Assembly: GCF_003121405.1 (NCBI RefSeq)
Contig: NZ_QBUY01000060.1
Coordinates: forward strand, 1-49,760
Length of the DNA stretch: 49,760 nt
Source: Paraburkholderia sp. C35
GTDB taxonomy: Bacteria > Pseudomonadota > Gammaproteobacteria > Burkholderiales > Burkholderiaceae
Direction: 5' to 3'
The notes below the pieces were generated by a model. It was not told the DNA's origin and searched no databases. It saw only the letters and a program-made list of their open reading frames with translations. This document shows positions 32,714 to 40,745 of the stretch, in pieces. Position 1 is the stretch's first letter; each line of letters opens with the position of its first letter. The position numbers and the translations under genes are program-made.

Positions 32714-33268
32714 ATGACTCAACGCCTGCCCACGTTCGACGCCAGCCACGCCACGCCCGACCAGAAAGCCGTGCTCGACGAGATCCTGTCGGGTCCGCGC
32801 GGCAATCTGAACGGGCCGTTTCTCGGCTGGATCCATAGCCCGGAGCTGGCGCAGCACGCGCAGCGGCTCGGCGCATTCTGCCGCTACAAGACGGGCTTGT
32901 CGCTGCGCCTGTCGGAACTGGCGATTCTCGTCACCGCGTCGCGCTGGCAGGCGCAGGCCGAGTGGTTCATCCACTATCCGATCGCGATCGATGCAGGCGT
33001 GCGCGCCGAAGACGCCGAAGCGATCCGCCTGGGCCAGCCACCCGCGTTCGCCGATGCCGACGACGCGCTCATCTACACATTCGCCACGGAACTGTACGAC
33101 GCGAAGCGCGTGTCCGATGCGACTTACGCGAAGACCGTCGAGCGCTTCGGCCACGAGGTCACGATCAATCTGGTCGGTTTGCTCGGCTATTACGCGCTGG
33201 TCGCGATGACGTTGAACGTATTCGGCATGCGCGCGCAAGGTCAGGATTCGCTGCCATTCGCCGAATAA
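32714..33268 (+). CDS. Carboxymuconolactone-decarboxylase-like (AhpD-fold) protein
   Basis: A 184-residue protein of the carboxymuconolactone-decarboxylase/AhpD-like fold. The helical core is recognised by GPFLGWIHSPELAQHAQRLGAF, LSELAILVTASRWQAQAEWFIHYPIAIDAG and FATELYDAKRVSDATYAKTVERFG. The redox CxxC of AhpD is absent, and the AQAEWFIHYP segment replaces it. Thus a lyase or isomerase function is more likely than peroxidase support. ATG 32714 has a weak ribosome site; TTG 32687 would extend the protein through the octamer repeats. It is the last gene of the operon, and a strong bidirectional terminator follows. The reaction is unknown. Confidence 0.82.
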   Translation: MTQRLPTFDASHATPDQKAVLDEILSGPRGNLNGPFLGWIHSPELAQHAQRLGAFCRYKTGLSLRLSELAILVTASRWQAQAEWFIHYPIAIDAGVRAEDAEAIRLGQPPAFADADDALIYTFATELYDAKRVSDATYAKTVERFGHEVTINLVGLLGYYALVAMTLNVFGMRAQGQDSLPFAE

Positions 33269-33313
33269 GCGCCGCGCATCCAATCCAGCAGAACCAGGAT
33301 CAAACCCAAAAGC

Positions 33314-33351
33314 AAAGGCTCCGGCGACTGGATCAGTCGGCCGGAGCCTTT
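33314..33351. terminator. Strong bidirectional terminator
   Basis: AAAGGCTCCGGC and GCCGGAGCCTTT form a perfect 12-bp stem; a further GACTG/CAGTC pairs within the loop. TTGTTT follows on the plus side and an A-rich stretch precedes it. It ends the C45 operon and the convergent DUF4148 gene. Confidence 0.88.
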
Positions 33352-33402
33352 GTTGTTTCAACGGCAGCGCGTGATCGTCAGACCACGCACGCGCAGCGGG
33401 TT

Positions 33403-33696
33403 TTAGTTGCCGCGGAACGTCGAGAAGATGCGTTCTTCAACGCTCGGGCGCTTGCCCGATTGCGACGTGCCGGCTTGCACGCCACCGACTTCCGACGATC
33501 CTGCCGTCGCGCCGAATTGCGGCTTGGCGGGCGGGTACGCGACGTCGTTCTGGTCGAGCGAGCCGTTTTGCTGTGCAGCGACCAGTTCAGCCTGAACCTG
33601 CGCGCGCGACACGGGCGCGTTCGACTGCTGCGCGAACGAAACAGCGGGAACGATCAGAGCCGATGCGACGACCACTGCGGAAATAAGCGATTTCAT
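33403..33696 (-). CDS. DUF4148 family exported protein
   Basis: A 97-residue exported protein typical of Burkholderiales: Sec signal peptide MKSLISAVVVASALIVPAVSFA (about 22 residues) and then SRAQVQAELVAAQQNGSLDQND, the DUF4148 core, and YPPAKPQFGAT. The function of the family is unknown; it is small, periplasmic and Gln/Ser-rich. ATG 33696 is preceded by GGAGGT with a 4-base gap; the longer frame from 33714 is less likely. It is divergent from the OsmC gene. An 8-bp inverted repeat lies in its leader (33723-33752). Confidence 0.85.
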   Translation of the reverse strand: MKSLISAVVVASALIVPAVSFAQQSNAPVSRAQVQAELVAAQQNGSLDQNDVAYPPAKPQFGATAGSSEVGGVQAGTSQSGKRPSVEERIFSTFRGN

Positions 33697-33722
33697 AATG
33701 ACCTCCGAGAACATTTGTTGAT

Positions 33723-33752
33723 CGGTTCGGTTTGAACACGCTGTCCGAACCG
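33723..33752. promoter_or_regulatory. 8-bp inverted repeat upstream of the DUF4148 gene
   Basis: CGGTTCGG and CCGAACCG are separated by 14 bases, 27 bases from the DUF4148 start. The rest of the 320-base gap to the OsmC gene (33697-34017) shows no gene. Confidence 0.45.
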
Positions 33753-34017
33753 TTGGATCAGAGTGTATTTCCGCCAGTGGTGATGAAAAAAGAAGCAGAT
33801 CGGATAAACATTCTTGCGTAGGGTGAAATAATGGTCATGCGCGCCACTTCACGGCAGTGCCACCGATATCCGCCTATGATGAGGTTTCGGTCCACGCCCA
33901 CGGCTAGTCTGGTGCGGCATGCGTGACGGGTGCCGAGCTGCGGATTCCGGGCGGGACCGGCGCGGCGGGCATCGCGGTTGAGAGCGCGGCGGCACGGACT
34001 CGACACAGGAGAGACTA

Positions 34018-34443
34018 ATGAAGCGCAAAGCATCGGCAATCTGGCAGGGCGGTCTGCAAGACGGCAAGGGCTCGATCTCCACCGATAGCGGCGTGCTCAA
34101 GGACACGCAGTATTCGTTCTCGACGCGTTTCGAAAATGGCATCGGCACGAATCCGGAAGAACTGATCGCGGCGGCGCATGCGGGATGCTTTTCGATGGCT
34201 TTGTCGGCGGAACTCGGCAAGGCGAACATCAAGCCGGAGCGCATCTCGACCACGGCCACCGTCACGCTCGACAAGGACGGCGGCGGCTTTGCGGTCACGG
34301 CCTCGCATCTGGACGTGGTCGTGAAGATCCCGGGCGGCGACAAGGCGGCATTCGACAAGGCTGCCGCCGACGCGAAGGCCGGTTGCCCGATCTCGAAGGT
34401 TCTCAACGCGACCATCACGATGGATGCGAAGCTCGAAACCTGA
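34018..34443 (+). CDS. OsmC family peroxiredoxin
   Basis: A 141-residue OsmC/Ohr-family thiol peroxidase. The two redox cysteines are Cys57 (AHAGCFSMAL) and Cys123 (AGCPISKVL), with the conserved NPEELIAAAHAGC stretch at 45-57. It reduces organic hydroperoxides in the cytoplasm using small thiols or lipoyl proteins. AGGAG precedes ATG 34018. A hairpin and a PEP-mutase-family gene follow. No OhrR regulator gene is next to it, which is more typical of OsmC than Ohr. Confidence 0.93.
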   Translation: MKRKASAIWQGGLQDGKGSISTDSGVLKDTQYSFSTRFENGIGTNPEELIAAAHAGCFSMALSAELGKANIKPERISTTATVTLDKDGGGFAVTASHLDVVVKIPGGDKAAFDKAAADAKAGCPISKVLNATITMDAKLET

Positions 34444-34471
34444 GCGCGCATCGCAGGCATCGCTTTCCGCG

Positions 34472-34503
34472 TTGGCCCGGCCGGCCTGGTCCGTCCGGGC
34501 CAA
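34472..34503 (+). terminator. Hairpin between OsmC and PEP-mutase-family genes
   Basis: TTGGCCCGG and CCGGGCCAA form a perfect 9-bp stem with a 14-base loop, 28 bases after the OsmC stop, without a long T run. Confidence 0.55.
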
Positions 34504-34551
34504 ATCGCTTATTCCCGTATCCGTTCCACATCCGCGACGGATGGAGCAGCC

Positions 34552-35388
34552 ATGACAACACAGGCAGACAAGGCGCGGGCGTTTCGCGCGCTTCATGAGG
34601 CAAGCGGTCCATTCATCATTCCCAACCCGTGGGACGTCGGCTCGGCGCGCCTGCTGGAGGCACTCGGCTTCAAGGCGCTGGCGACCACCAGCGCCGGCTA
34701 CGCATTCACGCTCGGCTTGCCGGACAACGCCGTCGGCCGCGCACAGATGATCCGGCATCTCGCCGAACTCGCGCCGTCGACGGATCTGCCCGTCAGCGCA
34801 GACCTCGAAAACGGCTTCGGCGACTCGCCGGAAGATGCTGCAGAAACCATTCGCCAGGCCGCCGCCGCGGGTGTCGTCGGTGGTTCGATCGAGGATGCGA
34901 CGGGCCGCGCCGACGATCCCATTTACGCGCACGACCTCGCCGTCGAGCGGGTGCGCGCAGCCGTGGAAGCGGCGCGCGCGCTGCCGTTTCCGTTCACGCT
35001 GACGGCGCGCGCGGAAAACTATCTGGTCGGCCGCGCCGATCTCGCCGATACGATCCGCCGCCTGCAGGCCTTCCAGGAGGCGGGCGCCGACGTGCTGTAC
35101 GCGCCCGCGCTGAAGACGCGCGAAGACATCGCCGCCGTGGTCAGTTCCGTCGAGCGCCCCGTCAACGTGCTGATGGGCATGGCAGGCATGCCGTTTTCCG
35201 TCGACGATCTGGCGGAACTCGGCGTGAAGCGGCTCAGCGTCGGCGGGGCGCTGGCGCGCGCGGCGCTGGGCGCCATGCTGCGCGCCGCCAATGAAATGCT
35301 CGGGCAGGGCACGTTCACGTACACCAACGAAGCGGCGTCGATGAAGCAGATCACCGATCTGTTCGCGGCTGTGCGCCAGCCGCGCTGA
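34552..35388 (+). CDS. Isocitrate lyase/PEP mutase family protein
   Basis: A 278-residue TIM-barrel protein of the isocitrate-lyase/phosphoenolpyruvate-mutase superfamily: FIIPNPWDVGSARLLEALGFKALATTSAGYA near 22-50, DLPVSADLENGFGDSPEDAAETI near 78-102 and VGGSIEDATG near 110-119. The Asp/Glu metal-binding pair in ADLENGFG is kept. The KKCGH-like lyase motif is not present, so it is not a classical isocitrate lyase. Related proteins include 2-methylisocitrate lyase, oxaloacetate decarboxylase and PEP mutase; which reaction it has cannot be told. A start at ATG 34552 is used. A terminator follows. Confidence 0.85.
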   Translation: MTTQADKARAFRALHEASGPFIIPNPWDVGSARLLEALGFKALATTSAGYAFTLGLPDNAVGRAQMIRHLAELAPSTDLPVSADLENGFGDSPEDAAETIRQAAAAGVVGGSIEDATGRADDPIYAHDLAVERVRAAVEAARALPFPFTLTARAENYLVGRADLADTIRRLQAFQEAGADVLYAPALKTREDIAAVVSSVERPVNVLMGMAGMPFSVDDLAELGVKRLSVGGALARAALGAMLRAANEMLGQGTFTYTNEAASMKQITDLFAAVRQPR

Positions 35389-35411
35389 ATCGGACTGAAT
35401 GGAGTGTTGTT

Positions 35412-35441
35412 CCGGCGGCCCTGCGAAGGCCGCCGGTTTTT
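35412..35441 (+). terminator. Rho-independent terminator
   Basis: CCGGCGGCC/GGCCGCCGG forms a perfect 9-bp stem with a 7-base loop (35412-35436), followed by five T. Confidence 0.9.
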
Positions 35442-35442
35442 C

Positions 35443-35471
35443 TTGAATTCTTGAACAGGCAGTCATAAAAT
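35443..35471 (+). promoter_or_regulatory. TetR promoter with embedded operator
   Basis: TTGAAT (35443-35448) and TAAAAT (35466-35471) are 17 bp apart. TTGAACAGGCAGTCAT (35451-35466) occupies the spacer and is shared with 36132. The predicted start near 35478 adjoins the ATG at 35479, so the message would be nearly leaderless. Confidence 0.65.
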
Positions 35472-35478
35472 TGGTTGC

Positions 35479-36111
35479 ATGACCGACCATCCCGTATCCC
35501 GGCGCGCAAGCGCTGCCAAACCGGAATCCGTGTGTCCGCGTGGACGCCCACGCGAATTCGACACCGACGCCGTGCTGGCCGAGGCGAGCAAGGTGTTCTG
35601 GCGCAACGGCTTCCACGGCACCTCCGTCGACGATCTGTGCAACGCGACGGGCGTGCTGCGCGGCAGCCTCTACGGCGTGTTCGGCGACAAGCACGGCATC
35701 ATGATGGCCGCGCTCGACCACTATGCGGAAGGCGCGATTGCGGGCCTTGTCGAGCGCCTGAACGCGAACGTGGCGCCCGAAGTCGCGCTGCGCAATGCGT
35801 TGTTGCACCACACGCGTGCCAGTTCGTCGTTGACAGGTTGTTTCATTACCAACAGCACGCTCGAACTGCAGCCAGAAGACGAAGCGCTGCACGCGAAAAT
35901 CCGCGCAATCCAGCGGCGTGTCGTGACTCTGCTTGCGGCTGCCGTGATCCGCGGCCAGGCGGCGGGCGTTTTCGATAGCGATCTCGATGAAAAGGCGGTC
36001 GCCGATTTCCTGCTGTGCATGACGCAAGGCTTGCGCGTGCTCGGCAAATGCCAGCGCAAGGAAGACGAGCTGAAAGCCGTCGTCGATGTCGCCATGCGCG
36101 CACTCACCTGA
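35479..36111 (+). CDS. TetR/AcrR family regulator
   Basis: A 210-residue TetR repressor. After a basic, poorly conserved leader (1-20) the helix-turn-helix is at about 22-66 (GRPREFDTDAVLAEASKVFWRNGFHGTSVDDLCNATGVLRGSLYGVFGDKHGI pattern). A helical ligand domain (about 85-205) follows, with a conserved HHTRASSSLTGCFITNS stretch. The MFS gene begins 49 bases downstream and is the obvious target. The shared operator motif upstream of both genes implies autoregulation and control of the pump. The ligand is unknown. Confidence 0.92.
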   Translation: MTDHPVSRRASAAKPESVCPRGRPREFDTDAVLAEASKVFWRNGFHGTSVDDLCNATGVLRGSLYGVFGDKHGIMMAALDHYAEGAIAGLVERLNANVAPEVALRNALLHHTRASSSLTGCFITNSTLELQPEDEALHAKIRAIQRRVVTLLAAAVIRGQAAGVFDSDLDEKAVADFLLCMTQGLRVLGKCQRKEDELKAVVDVAMRALT

Positions 36112-36131
36112 AAATTTTTTTTGTCGATTTT

Positions 36132-36147
36132 TTGAACGATCAGTCAT
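36132..36147. promoter_or_regulatory. TetR operator-like site before the MFS gene
   Basis: TTGAACGATCAGTCAT matches the site at 35451 in 13 of 16 positions. It contains the partial dyad TGA-N2-GATC-N2-TCA. Its distance to ATG 36161 (13 bases) equals that of the first site to the TetR start (12 bases) within one base. Confidence 0.65.
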
Positions 36148-36160
36148 GAATGAGACATGC

Positions 36161-37648
36161 ATGAAAGCATCGGGCGTGAGCGTGCCGTCCGCAACCGCAC
36201 AGCCTCCTGGCAAGCCTGAAGCGCAACCGCATCAGCGCTTCGAGCGGCAAGGGCTGGCGTTGACGGTGCTGTTCGTCGGTGCATTTCTCGCGCCGCTCGA
36301 TTACTTCATCGTCAATCTGGCGCTGCCTGCCATTCACACCGGCCTGAACGCCTCCGACGCGCAATTGCAGCTGATCGTCTCGGCCTATGCCTCGGCCTAC
36401 GCGGTGCTGCTGATTACGGGTGGACGGCTCGGCGATCTGTTCGGCCGGCGTCGCATGTTTATGGCGGGCATGGCGGGTTTCGTGGTGGCATCGGCGTTGT
36501 GCGGCTTTGCGCCGAACGGGCACGTGCTGGTGATCGCGCGGATCGTGCAGGGCATGGCCGCTTCGGTGATGGCGCCGCAAGTGCTCGCGACCGTGCGTGC
36601 CGTCGTGCCGCTGCATCAGCAGACGCGCGTGATGGGCTTCTATGGCTTCGTGTTCGGTCTCGCGTCGATCGTCGGGCAACTCGGCGGCGGCGCGTTGATC
36701 ACGTATCGTCCGTTCGGGCTCGACTGGCGCGCGATCTTCCTGATCAACATTCCCGTCGGCATTCTGGCGTTCATCGGCGCGTGGAAGTTCGTGCCGGAGA
36801 ATCAGTCGGCCACGCGCGAGAGCGTCGATCTGAAAGGCGTCGCGTTGCTGGCGGTCGTGCTGATGCTGCTGATCTATCCGATGACGCACGGGCGCGAAGC
36901 CGGCTGGCCGTGGTGGACCTTCGCGATGTTCGCGCTCGCGGCGCCTGCGCTCGCTGCGTTCATTGCGGTTGAGCGTCAGGTGGAGCGCAGCGGCGGCAGC
37001 CCGCTCGTCGATCTGCAACTGTTCCGCAATCCGGCTTTTTCTACGGGACTCGTGCTGGCATTCCTCTTCTACTGCAATAGCGCGTTCTTTCTCACCTATG
37101 GCATCTATCTGCAGACAGGCTTGCACTGGACGCCGCTGCAATCCGGCATCGCGATCATGCCGTTCGCGCTGGGCTTCGTCGCCGGGCCGCTGACGTCGCC
37201 GGCCGTGGTGAAGCGCATTGGTGGCCATGTGCTGACGCTCGGTTTCTCGATGATGGCGATCGGTTTCTCCGTCACAGGCTGGGAGGCGACGCACGCCACG
37301 CTCAGTACGCTGTTCTACGCCGGGCTGCTTTTCGCGGGCGTGGGGCAGGGGCTGGTCTTGCCGTCGATCATGCGCATCGTGCTCGGCGAAGTGGCGCCGG
37401 CGAAGGCGGGTCTCGCGTCGGGTGTGGTGACCTCGACGTTGCAGATCGGCTCCGCGTTCGGCACGGCAGCCATCAGTGGCGCGTTCTTCGGTGCGCTGTC
37501 GGCGAATGCAACGGCGGCGGGCTACGCATACGCCTTCCAGCGCAGCCTCGCGATCAATGCCGTGCTGATGGTGGTGTGCATCGCGCTCAGCGTGACACTG
37601 GTGCGGCATCAACAGCATGCCCATCGACGTGCGATTAAAGCGGCTTAG
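36161..37648 (+). CDS. MFS drug:proton antiporter, DHA2 (14-helix) type
   Basis: A 495-residue transporter of the EmrB/QacA-like DHA2 family. The segments LAPLDYFIVNLALPAIHTGL (helix 1), GRLGDLFGRRRMFMAG (motif A) and QGMAASVMAPQVLATVRAVVP (motif between helices 4 and 5) are diagnostic; about 14 hydrophobic helices follow. It probably exports a hydrophobic compound in exchange for protons. Two starts are possible, ATG 36146 (overlapping the operator) and ATG 36161; the second is used because its spacing to the operator matches the TetR gene. No membrane-fusion partner gene is present. The TetR gene upstream is the likely repressor. Confidence 0.92.
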   Translation: MKASGVSVPSATAQPPGKPEAQPHQRFERQGLALTVLFVGAFLAPLDYFIVNLALPAIHTGLNASDAQLQLIVSAYASAYAVLLITGGRLGDLFGRRRMFMAGMAGFVVASALCGFAPNGHVLVIARIVQGMAASVMAPQVLATVRAVVPLHQQTRVMGFYGFVFGLASIVGQLGGGALITYRPFGLDWRAIFLINIPVGILAFIGAWKFVPENQSATRESVDLKGVALLAVVLMLLIYPMTHGREAGWPWWTFAMFALAAPALAAFIAVERQVERSGGSPLVDLQLFRNPAFSTGLVLAFLFYCNSAFFLTYGIYLQTGLHWTPLQSGIAIMPFALGFVAGPLTSPAVVKRIGGHVLTLGFSMMAIGFSVTGWEATHATLSTLFYAGLLFAGVGQGLVLPSIMRIVLGEVAPAKAGLASGVVTSTLQIGSAFGTAAISGAFFGALSANATAAGYAYAFQRSLAINAVLMVVCIALSVTLVRHQQHAHRRAIKAA

Positions 37649-38182
37649 GGAAAATCCCGAGCGGCTGCATTTTTGTATATCGGCAGAACAAATATACGGC
37701 GGTTAATCGCCGATAACGTTTCCAGCGGCTGCGGCAGCTGGAATGCAGCCGACCGCCATTGCGCATCGCAACTGATTTTTTCCGTTCAGCAGTGATGCGC
37801 TTATTCACAGATGACGCCGATTATCCCGCTTGCATGGGTTTTTAATCGACGTTTGTGGCCTCGATGTCATCATTATGACAGCCGGTGGTCGGCTGGATTT
37901 ACGTATACCCTGAATACCAGGCCTAAACGGCAAACTGATGCGTGTTGCGCAACAGCATGGCGCCTTTGCCAGCAAGCAGTTCCAGCGCTAAACAATATCG
38001 AACGAACGTTCGACGTATACAGTCATCTATTTCGCTTTTGCTGAAAACGCTTCCAATAAAAATTACTTGCCGACGAAATATTCGATTGTTAATCTTGCCC
38101 CCACTCTTATTAATCTGTTGGACCGCGGTGCGTTTATGGCAGTGAATTTTCAGCCAGCCTAATGCTTATAACGGGGACATCC
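37649..38182. other. AT-richer non-coding island with several dyads
   Basis: About 530 bases between the MFS and DUF2158 genes with lower GC than either. Short inverted repeats include GGCG/CGCC (about 37699-37712), TGTCAT-N4-ATGACA (37865-37880) and a CGAACGTTCG palindrome near 38010. A LacI-type operator match is at 38042. Frames in it (for example 37811-38044) are Cys/Arg-rich and lack ribosome sites, so no gene is called. Confidence 0.6.
38042..38055. promoter_or_regulatory. LacI-type operator-like site 3
   Basis: TGAAAACGCTTCCA matches TGNAANCGNTTNCA at every fixed position, 127 bases before the DUF2158 gene. Confidence 0.5.
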
Positions 38183-38461
38183 ATGCTGACTGCTACTTTC
38201 GACGCATTTGATACGACACAAACGCCGCAAATCAATGTTGGGGATGTGGTGACGCTGAAGGCGGGCGGCCCCCGCATGACCGTGACTTATATTGGCGCGC
38301 TTGCCCGCCAGGCGGGTGAATGGCTGGTGTGCCAATGGTTCGATGATCACGGTGAATTGCGCCAGGAAACTTTCTCGCACGAAGAGGTGCGGGTGCAGCC
38401 GCGTTCGATTCCGGCCGGATCCGTGCATCAGCACAGATTTGCGAGGTTTGTCGCTCGCTGA
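38183..38461 (+). CDS. DUF2158 (YodC-like) small protein
   Basis: A 92-residue protein with the DUF2158 pattern: INVGDVVTLKAGGPRMTVTYIG near 16-37, then WLVCQWFDDHGELRQETFSHEEV near 46-68. It resembles E. coli YodC, whose function is not established. It is probably a small beta-barrel cytoplasmic protein. ATG 38183 has GGGGA upstream; a start at 38162 is possible but lacks a ribosome site. The long upstream region and the LacI-type site suggest its own regulation. Confidence 0.85.
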   Translation: MLTATFDAFDTTQTPQINVGDVVTLKAGGPRMTVTYIGALARQAGEWLVCQWFDDHGELRQETFSHEEVRVQPRSIPAGSVHQHRFARFVAR

Positions 38462-38583
38462 GCGGGTGTTTCCGTCGCTGTTATTCGCGATCTGACTTCG
38501 TGAAGCAGCAAGTCATATCGCGAATGCCTGCGACAACCCCAATCTGAATACCCAGGCGCGGGCCGTCGGCTCGCGCTTGTCAT

Positions 38584-39216
38584 TTAGCGCCGTGCTTCCG
38601 TCGCCATTCTCACGGCAAGGCCTGCCAGCACGGTGCCCATCATCCAGCGCTGCACGACGAGCCATGTTGGCTTGCGCGCCAGAAACACGGCAATCGAGCC
38701 CGCCGTCATCGCGACCGTCGAATTGACGGAAATGCTCAATGCGATCTGCACCGCGCCAAAAATCAGCGACTGGCTCAGCACGCTACCGTGCTGCGGATCG
38801 ATAAACTGCGGCAGCAGCGATAAATACAGCACGGCGATTTTCGGATTCAACAGGTTGGTGACGAATCCCATCGTGAAGAGCTTGCGCGGACTGTCGACAG
38901 GCAGATCGCGCACCTGAAACGGCGAGCGCCCACCCGGCTTCACGGCTTGCCACGCGAGATACAACAGATACAGCGCACCGCCGAACCGCAACGCGTCGTA
39001 CGCGAACGGCACAGCGAGCAGCAACGCAGTAATGCCAAACGCCGCGCAGAACATATAGAACACAAAGCCAAGCGCGACACCGCCAAGCGAAATCAGACCC
39101 GCCGTGCGGCCCTGACAGATCGAGCGTGAAACCAGATAGACCATGTTCGGCCCTGGCGTGAGCGCCATGCCGAGCGCGACGAGCGCGAATGCAATGAGAT
39201 GCGGGAAGGAGGGCAT
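38584..39216 (-). CDS. LysE family amino-acid exporter
   Basis: A 210-residue membrane protein of the LysE/RhtB family with about six helices. The N-terminal motif ALTPGPNMVYLVSRSICQGRTAGLISLGGVALGF (17-50) is the family signature, and MGFVTNLLNPKIAVLYLSLLPQFIDP (115-140) is the second conserved region. It exports amino acids or related compounds, driven by the proton gradient. ATG 39216 follows GGAG; longer frames add an unrelated leader. The substrate cannot be told. Confidence 0.93.
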   Translation of the reverse strand: MPSFPHLIAFALVALGMALTPGPNMVYLVSRSICQGRTAGLISLGGVALGFVFYMFCAAFGITALLLAVPFAYDALRFGGALYLLYLAWQAVKPGGRSPFQVRDLPVDSPRKLFTMGFVTNLLNPKIAVLYLSLLPQFIDPQHGSVLSQSLIFGAVQIALSISVNSTVAMTAGSIAVFLARKPTWLVVQRWMMGTVLAGLAVRMATEARR

Positions 39217-39506
39217 TGCGTGAGCTCCGTGGAAGGACAACCGGTCGAAGGATCGCTGCAAGGCCCAGGCGCGCGGCGTGACGGGAATGACATCGGAATG
39301 AAATCGACACCCGGACTGAAACCCAGGTATCCCGGTTCGCGTTCCCCGGTGGTGATCCACCTCGATTGAGCGCCAGTCGCGCGAACCCGTTCATTGTTTC
39401 GCGTGATGCTGGCGCCTGCCAGAGACAGAAGCGTCCTCAGCCGTCGATACACTTGAGCGCCAACGCTGCCGTCCGCGCCACGAACTAGCCGCGACCCGCG
39501 ACAAGC
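39217..39506. other. Intergenic region, no gene seen
   Basis: About 290 bases between the LysE exporter start and the end of the epoxide hydrolase gene. Short open frames have no ribosome site or recognisable product. No hairpin or promoter stands out. Confidence 0.45.
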
Positions 39507-40661
39507 TCAGTTGCGCAACGGCCGGAAGAAGCGCCGGATCTCTTCGGCCAGCAACGCGGGTTGTTCCATCGCAGCGAAGTGGCCGCCGCGCGGCATGTCG
39601 GCGAATTGCGCGAGGTTGAACACGCGCTCGATCCACGAACGCGGCGGCTGGCTGATCTCCTTCGGAAAGCGCGCAAAGCCGAGCGGCGGCGTCACGCGCT
39701 GGCCCGGCTCGAAGCGCAATGGCCGCGCGCGCGTTTCGGCATAGAGCCGCATCGACGAGCCGATCGTCTGCGTGTGCCAGTACAGCGAGAGATCGGTCAG
39801 CAGCTGGTCCTTCGAGAAAACGCGCTCGATGTCGCCATCGCAATCGCTCCACGCACGGAATTTTTCGACGATCCACGCGGCCAGTCCTGCAGGCGAATCG
39901 TTCAATGCGACTGCCGCCGTATTGGGTTTGGTCGCGTGCATGTGCGCATAGGCGCCTTCGGCATCGGCGAATACGGCTTTCGATGCCAGAAAATCCTGTT
40001 CTTCCTGCGTGATGGCGGGATCGCCGGGCGCGATGCCCGGTGCGTACGAACTGGGCAGGAAGTTGAGATGAATGCCGTCGACATGTTGCGCATGGTGCGT
40101 GGCCAGCGCGATCGACACGGCTGCGCCGAGATCGCCGCCTTGGGCGCCGAAGCGTTCATAGCCGAGTCCGCGCATCAGTTCGACCCATAAATCGGCGATG
40201 GAAAACACCGACATTCCGGGCTTCGACGGGCGCTCCGAAAAACCATAACCGGGCATCGACGGCACCACGACGTCGAATGAATCGGCAGGATCTGCGCCAA
40301 ACGAGGCCGGGTCGCATAACTGCGGCAGGAGTTCGCTGAATTCGATGAACGAGCCAGGCCAGCCGTGTGTGATGACGAGCGGGTAGGGCTTCGGACCCAT
40401 GCCGCGCGCGTGCACGAAATGCACGGCGAGGTCGCCCGTCTGCGCGATGAACTGCGGCGCCTGATTGAGGCGCGCTTCGGCTGCGCGCCAGTCGTACGCG
40501 CCCGCCCAGTAATCGACGAGATCGCGCAGATAATTCAGGTCGGTGCCGAGCGCCCACGGCGCACTGTCGAATGGATCGGGCCAGCGCGTTTGCGCGAGCC
40601 GCGTCTTCAGCGCGGCCAGCTCGAAGTCGGGAATCGAAATCTGGAACGGCGTGATCTGCAT
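39507..40661 (-). CDS. Epoxide hydrolase, EHN/alpha-beta hydrolase type
   Basis: A 384-residue epoxide hydrolase of the juvenile-hormone/microsomal type. The N-terminal EHN domain (about 3-110: PFQISIPDFELAALKTRLAQTRWPD) precedes the alpha/beta-hydrolase core with HGWPGS (oxyanion region, 99-104), nucleophile Asp177 in GGDLGA and the catalytic His361 in GGHFAAME. The family opens epoxides to diols by a two-step ester mechanism. ATG 40661 follows AAGGA; the frame from 40712 is longer. The gene is 85 bases upstream of and on the same strand as the immunity-type membrane protein, in the downstream position. The substrate is unknown. Confidence 0.9.
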   Translation of the reverse strand: MQITPFQISIPDFELAALKTRLAQTRWPDPFDSAPWALGTDLNYLRDLVDYWAGAYDWRAAEARLNQAPQFIAQTGDLAVHFVHARGMGPKPYPLVITHGWPGSFIEFSELLPQLCDPASFGADPADSFDVVVPSMPGYGFSERPSKPGMSVFSIADLWVELMRGLGYERFGAQGGDLGAAVSIALATHHAQHVDGIHLNFLPSSYAPGIAPGDPAITQEEQDFLASKAVFADAEGAYAHMHATKPNTAAVALNDSPAGLAAWIVEKFRAWSDCDGDIERVFSKDQLLTDLSLYWHTQTIGSSMRLYAETRARPLRFEPGQRVTPPLGFARFPKEISQPPRSWIERVFNLAQFADMPRGGHFAAMEQPALLAEEIRRFFRPLRN

Positions 40662-40745
40662 CGGATGTGTCCTTTGCGGTAGAGCGGCAAGCCTCGCGGC
40701 GAGCGATGTCATGCACAGCGCCGATAAACGGCGCCCCTGACGGCG

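Noticed and set aside
34015..36213. 732-codon minus-strand frame across the OsmC, PEP-mutase-family and TetR genes
   Set aside because: It spans three recognisable genes and their terminator antisense; composition is that of a GC-rich shadow frame.
37811..38044. 77-codon frame in the AT-rich island
   Set aside because: Cys/Trp/Arg-rich product, no Shine-Dalgarno site, no recognisable family.
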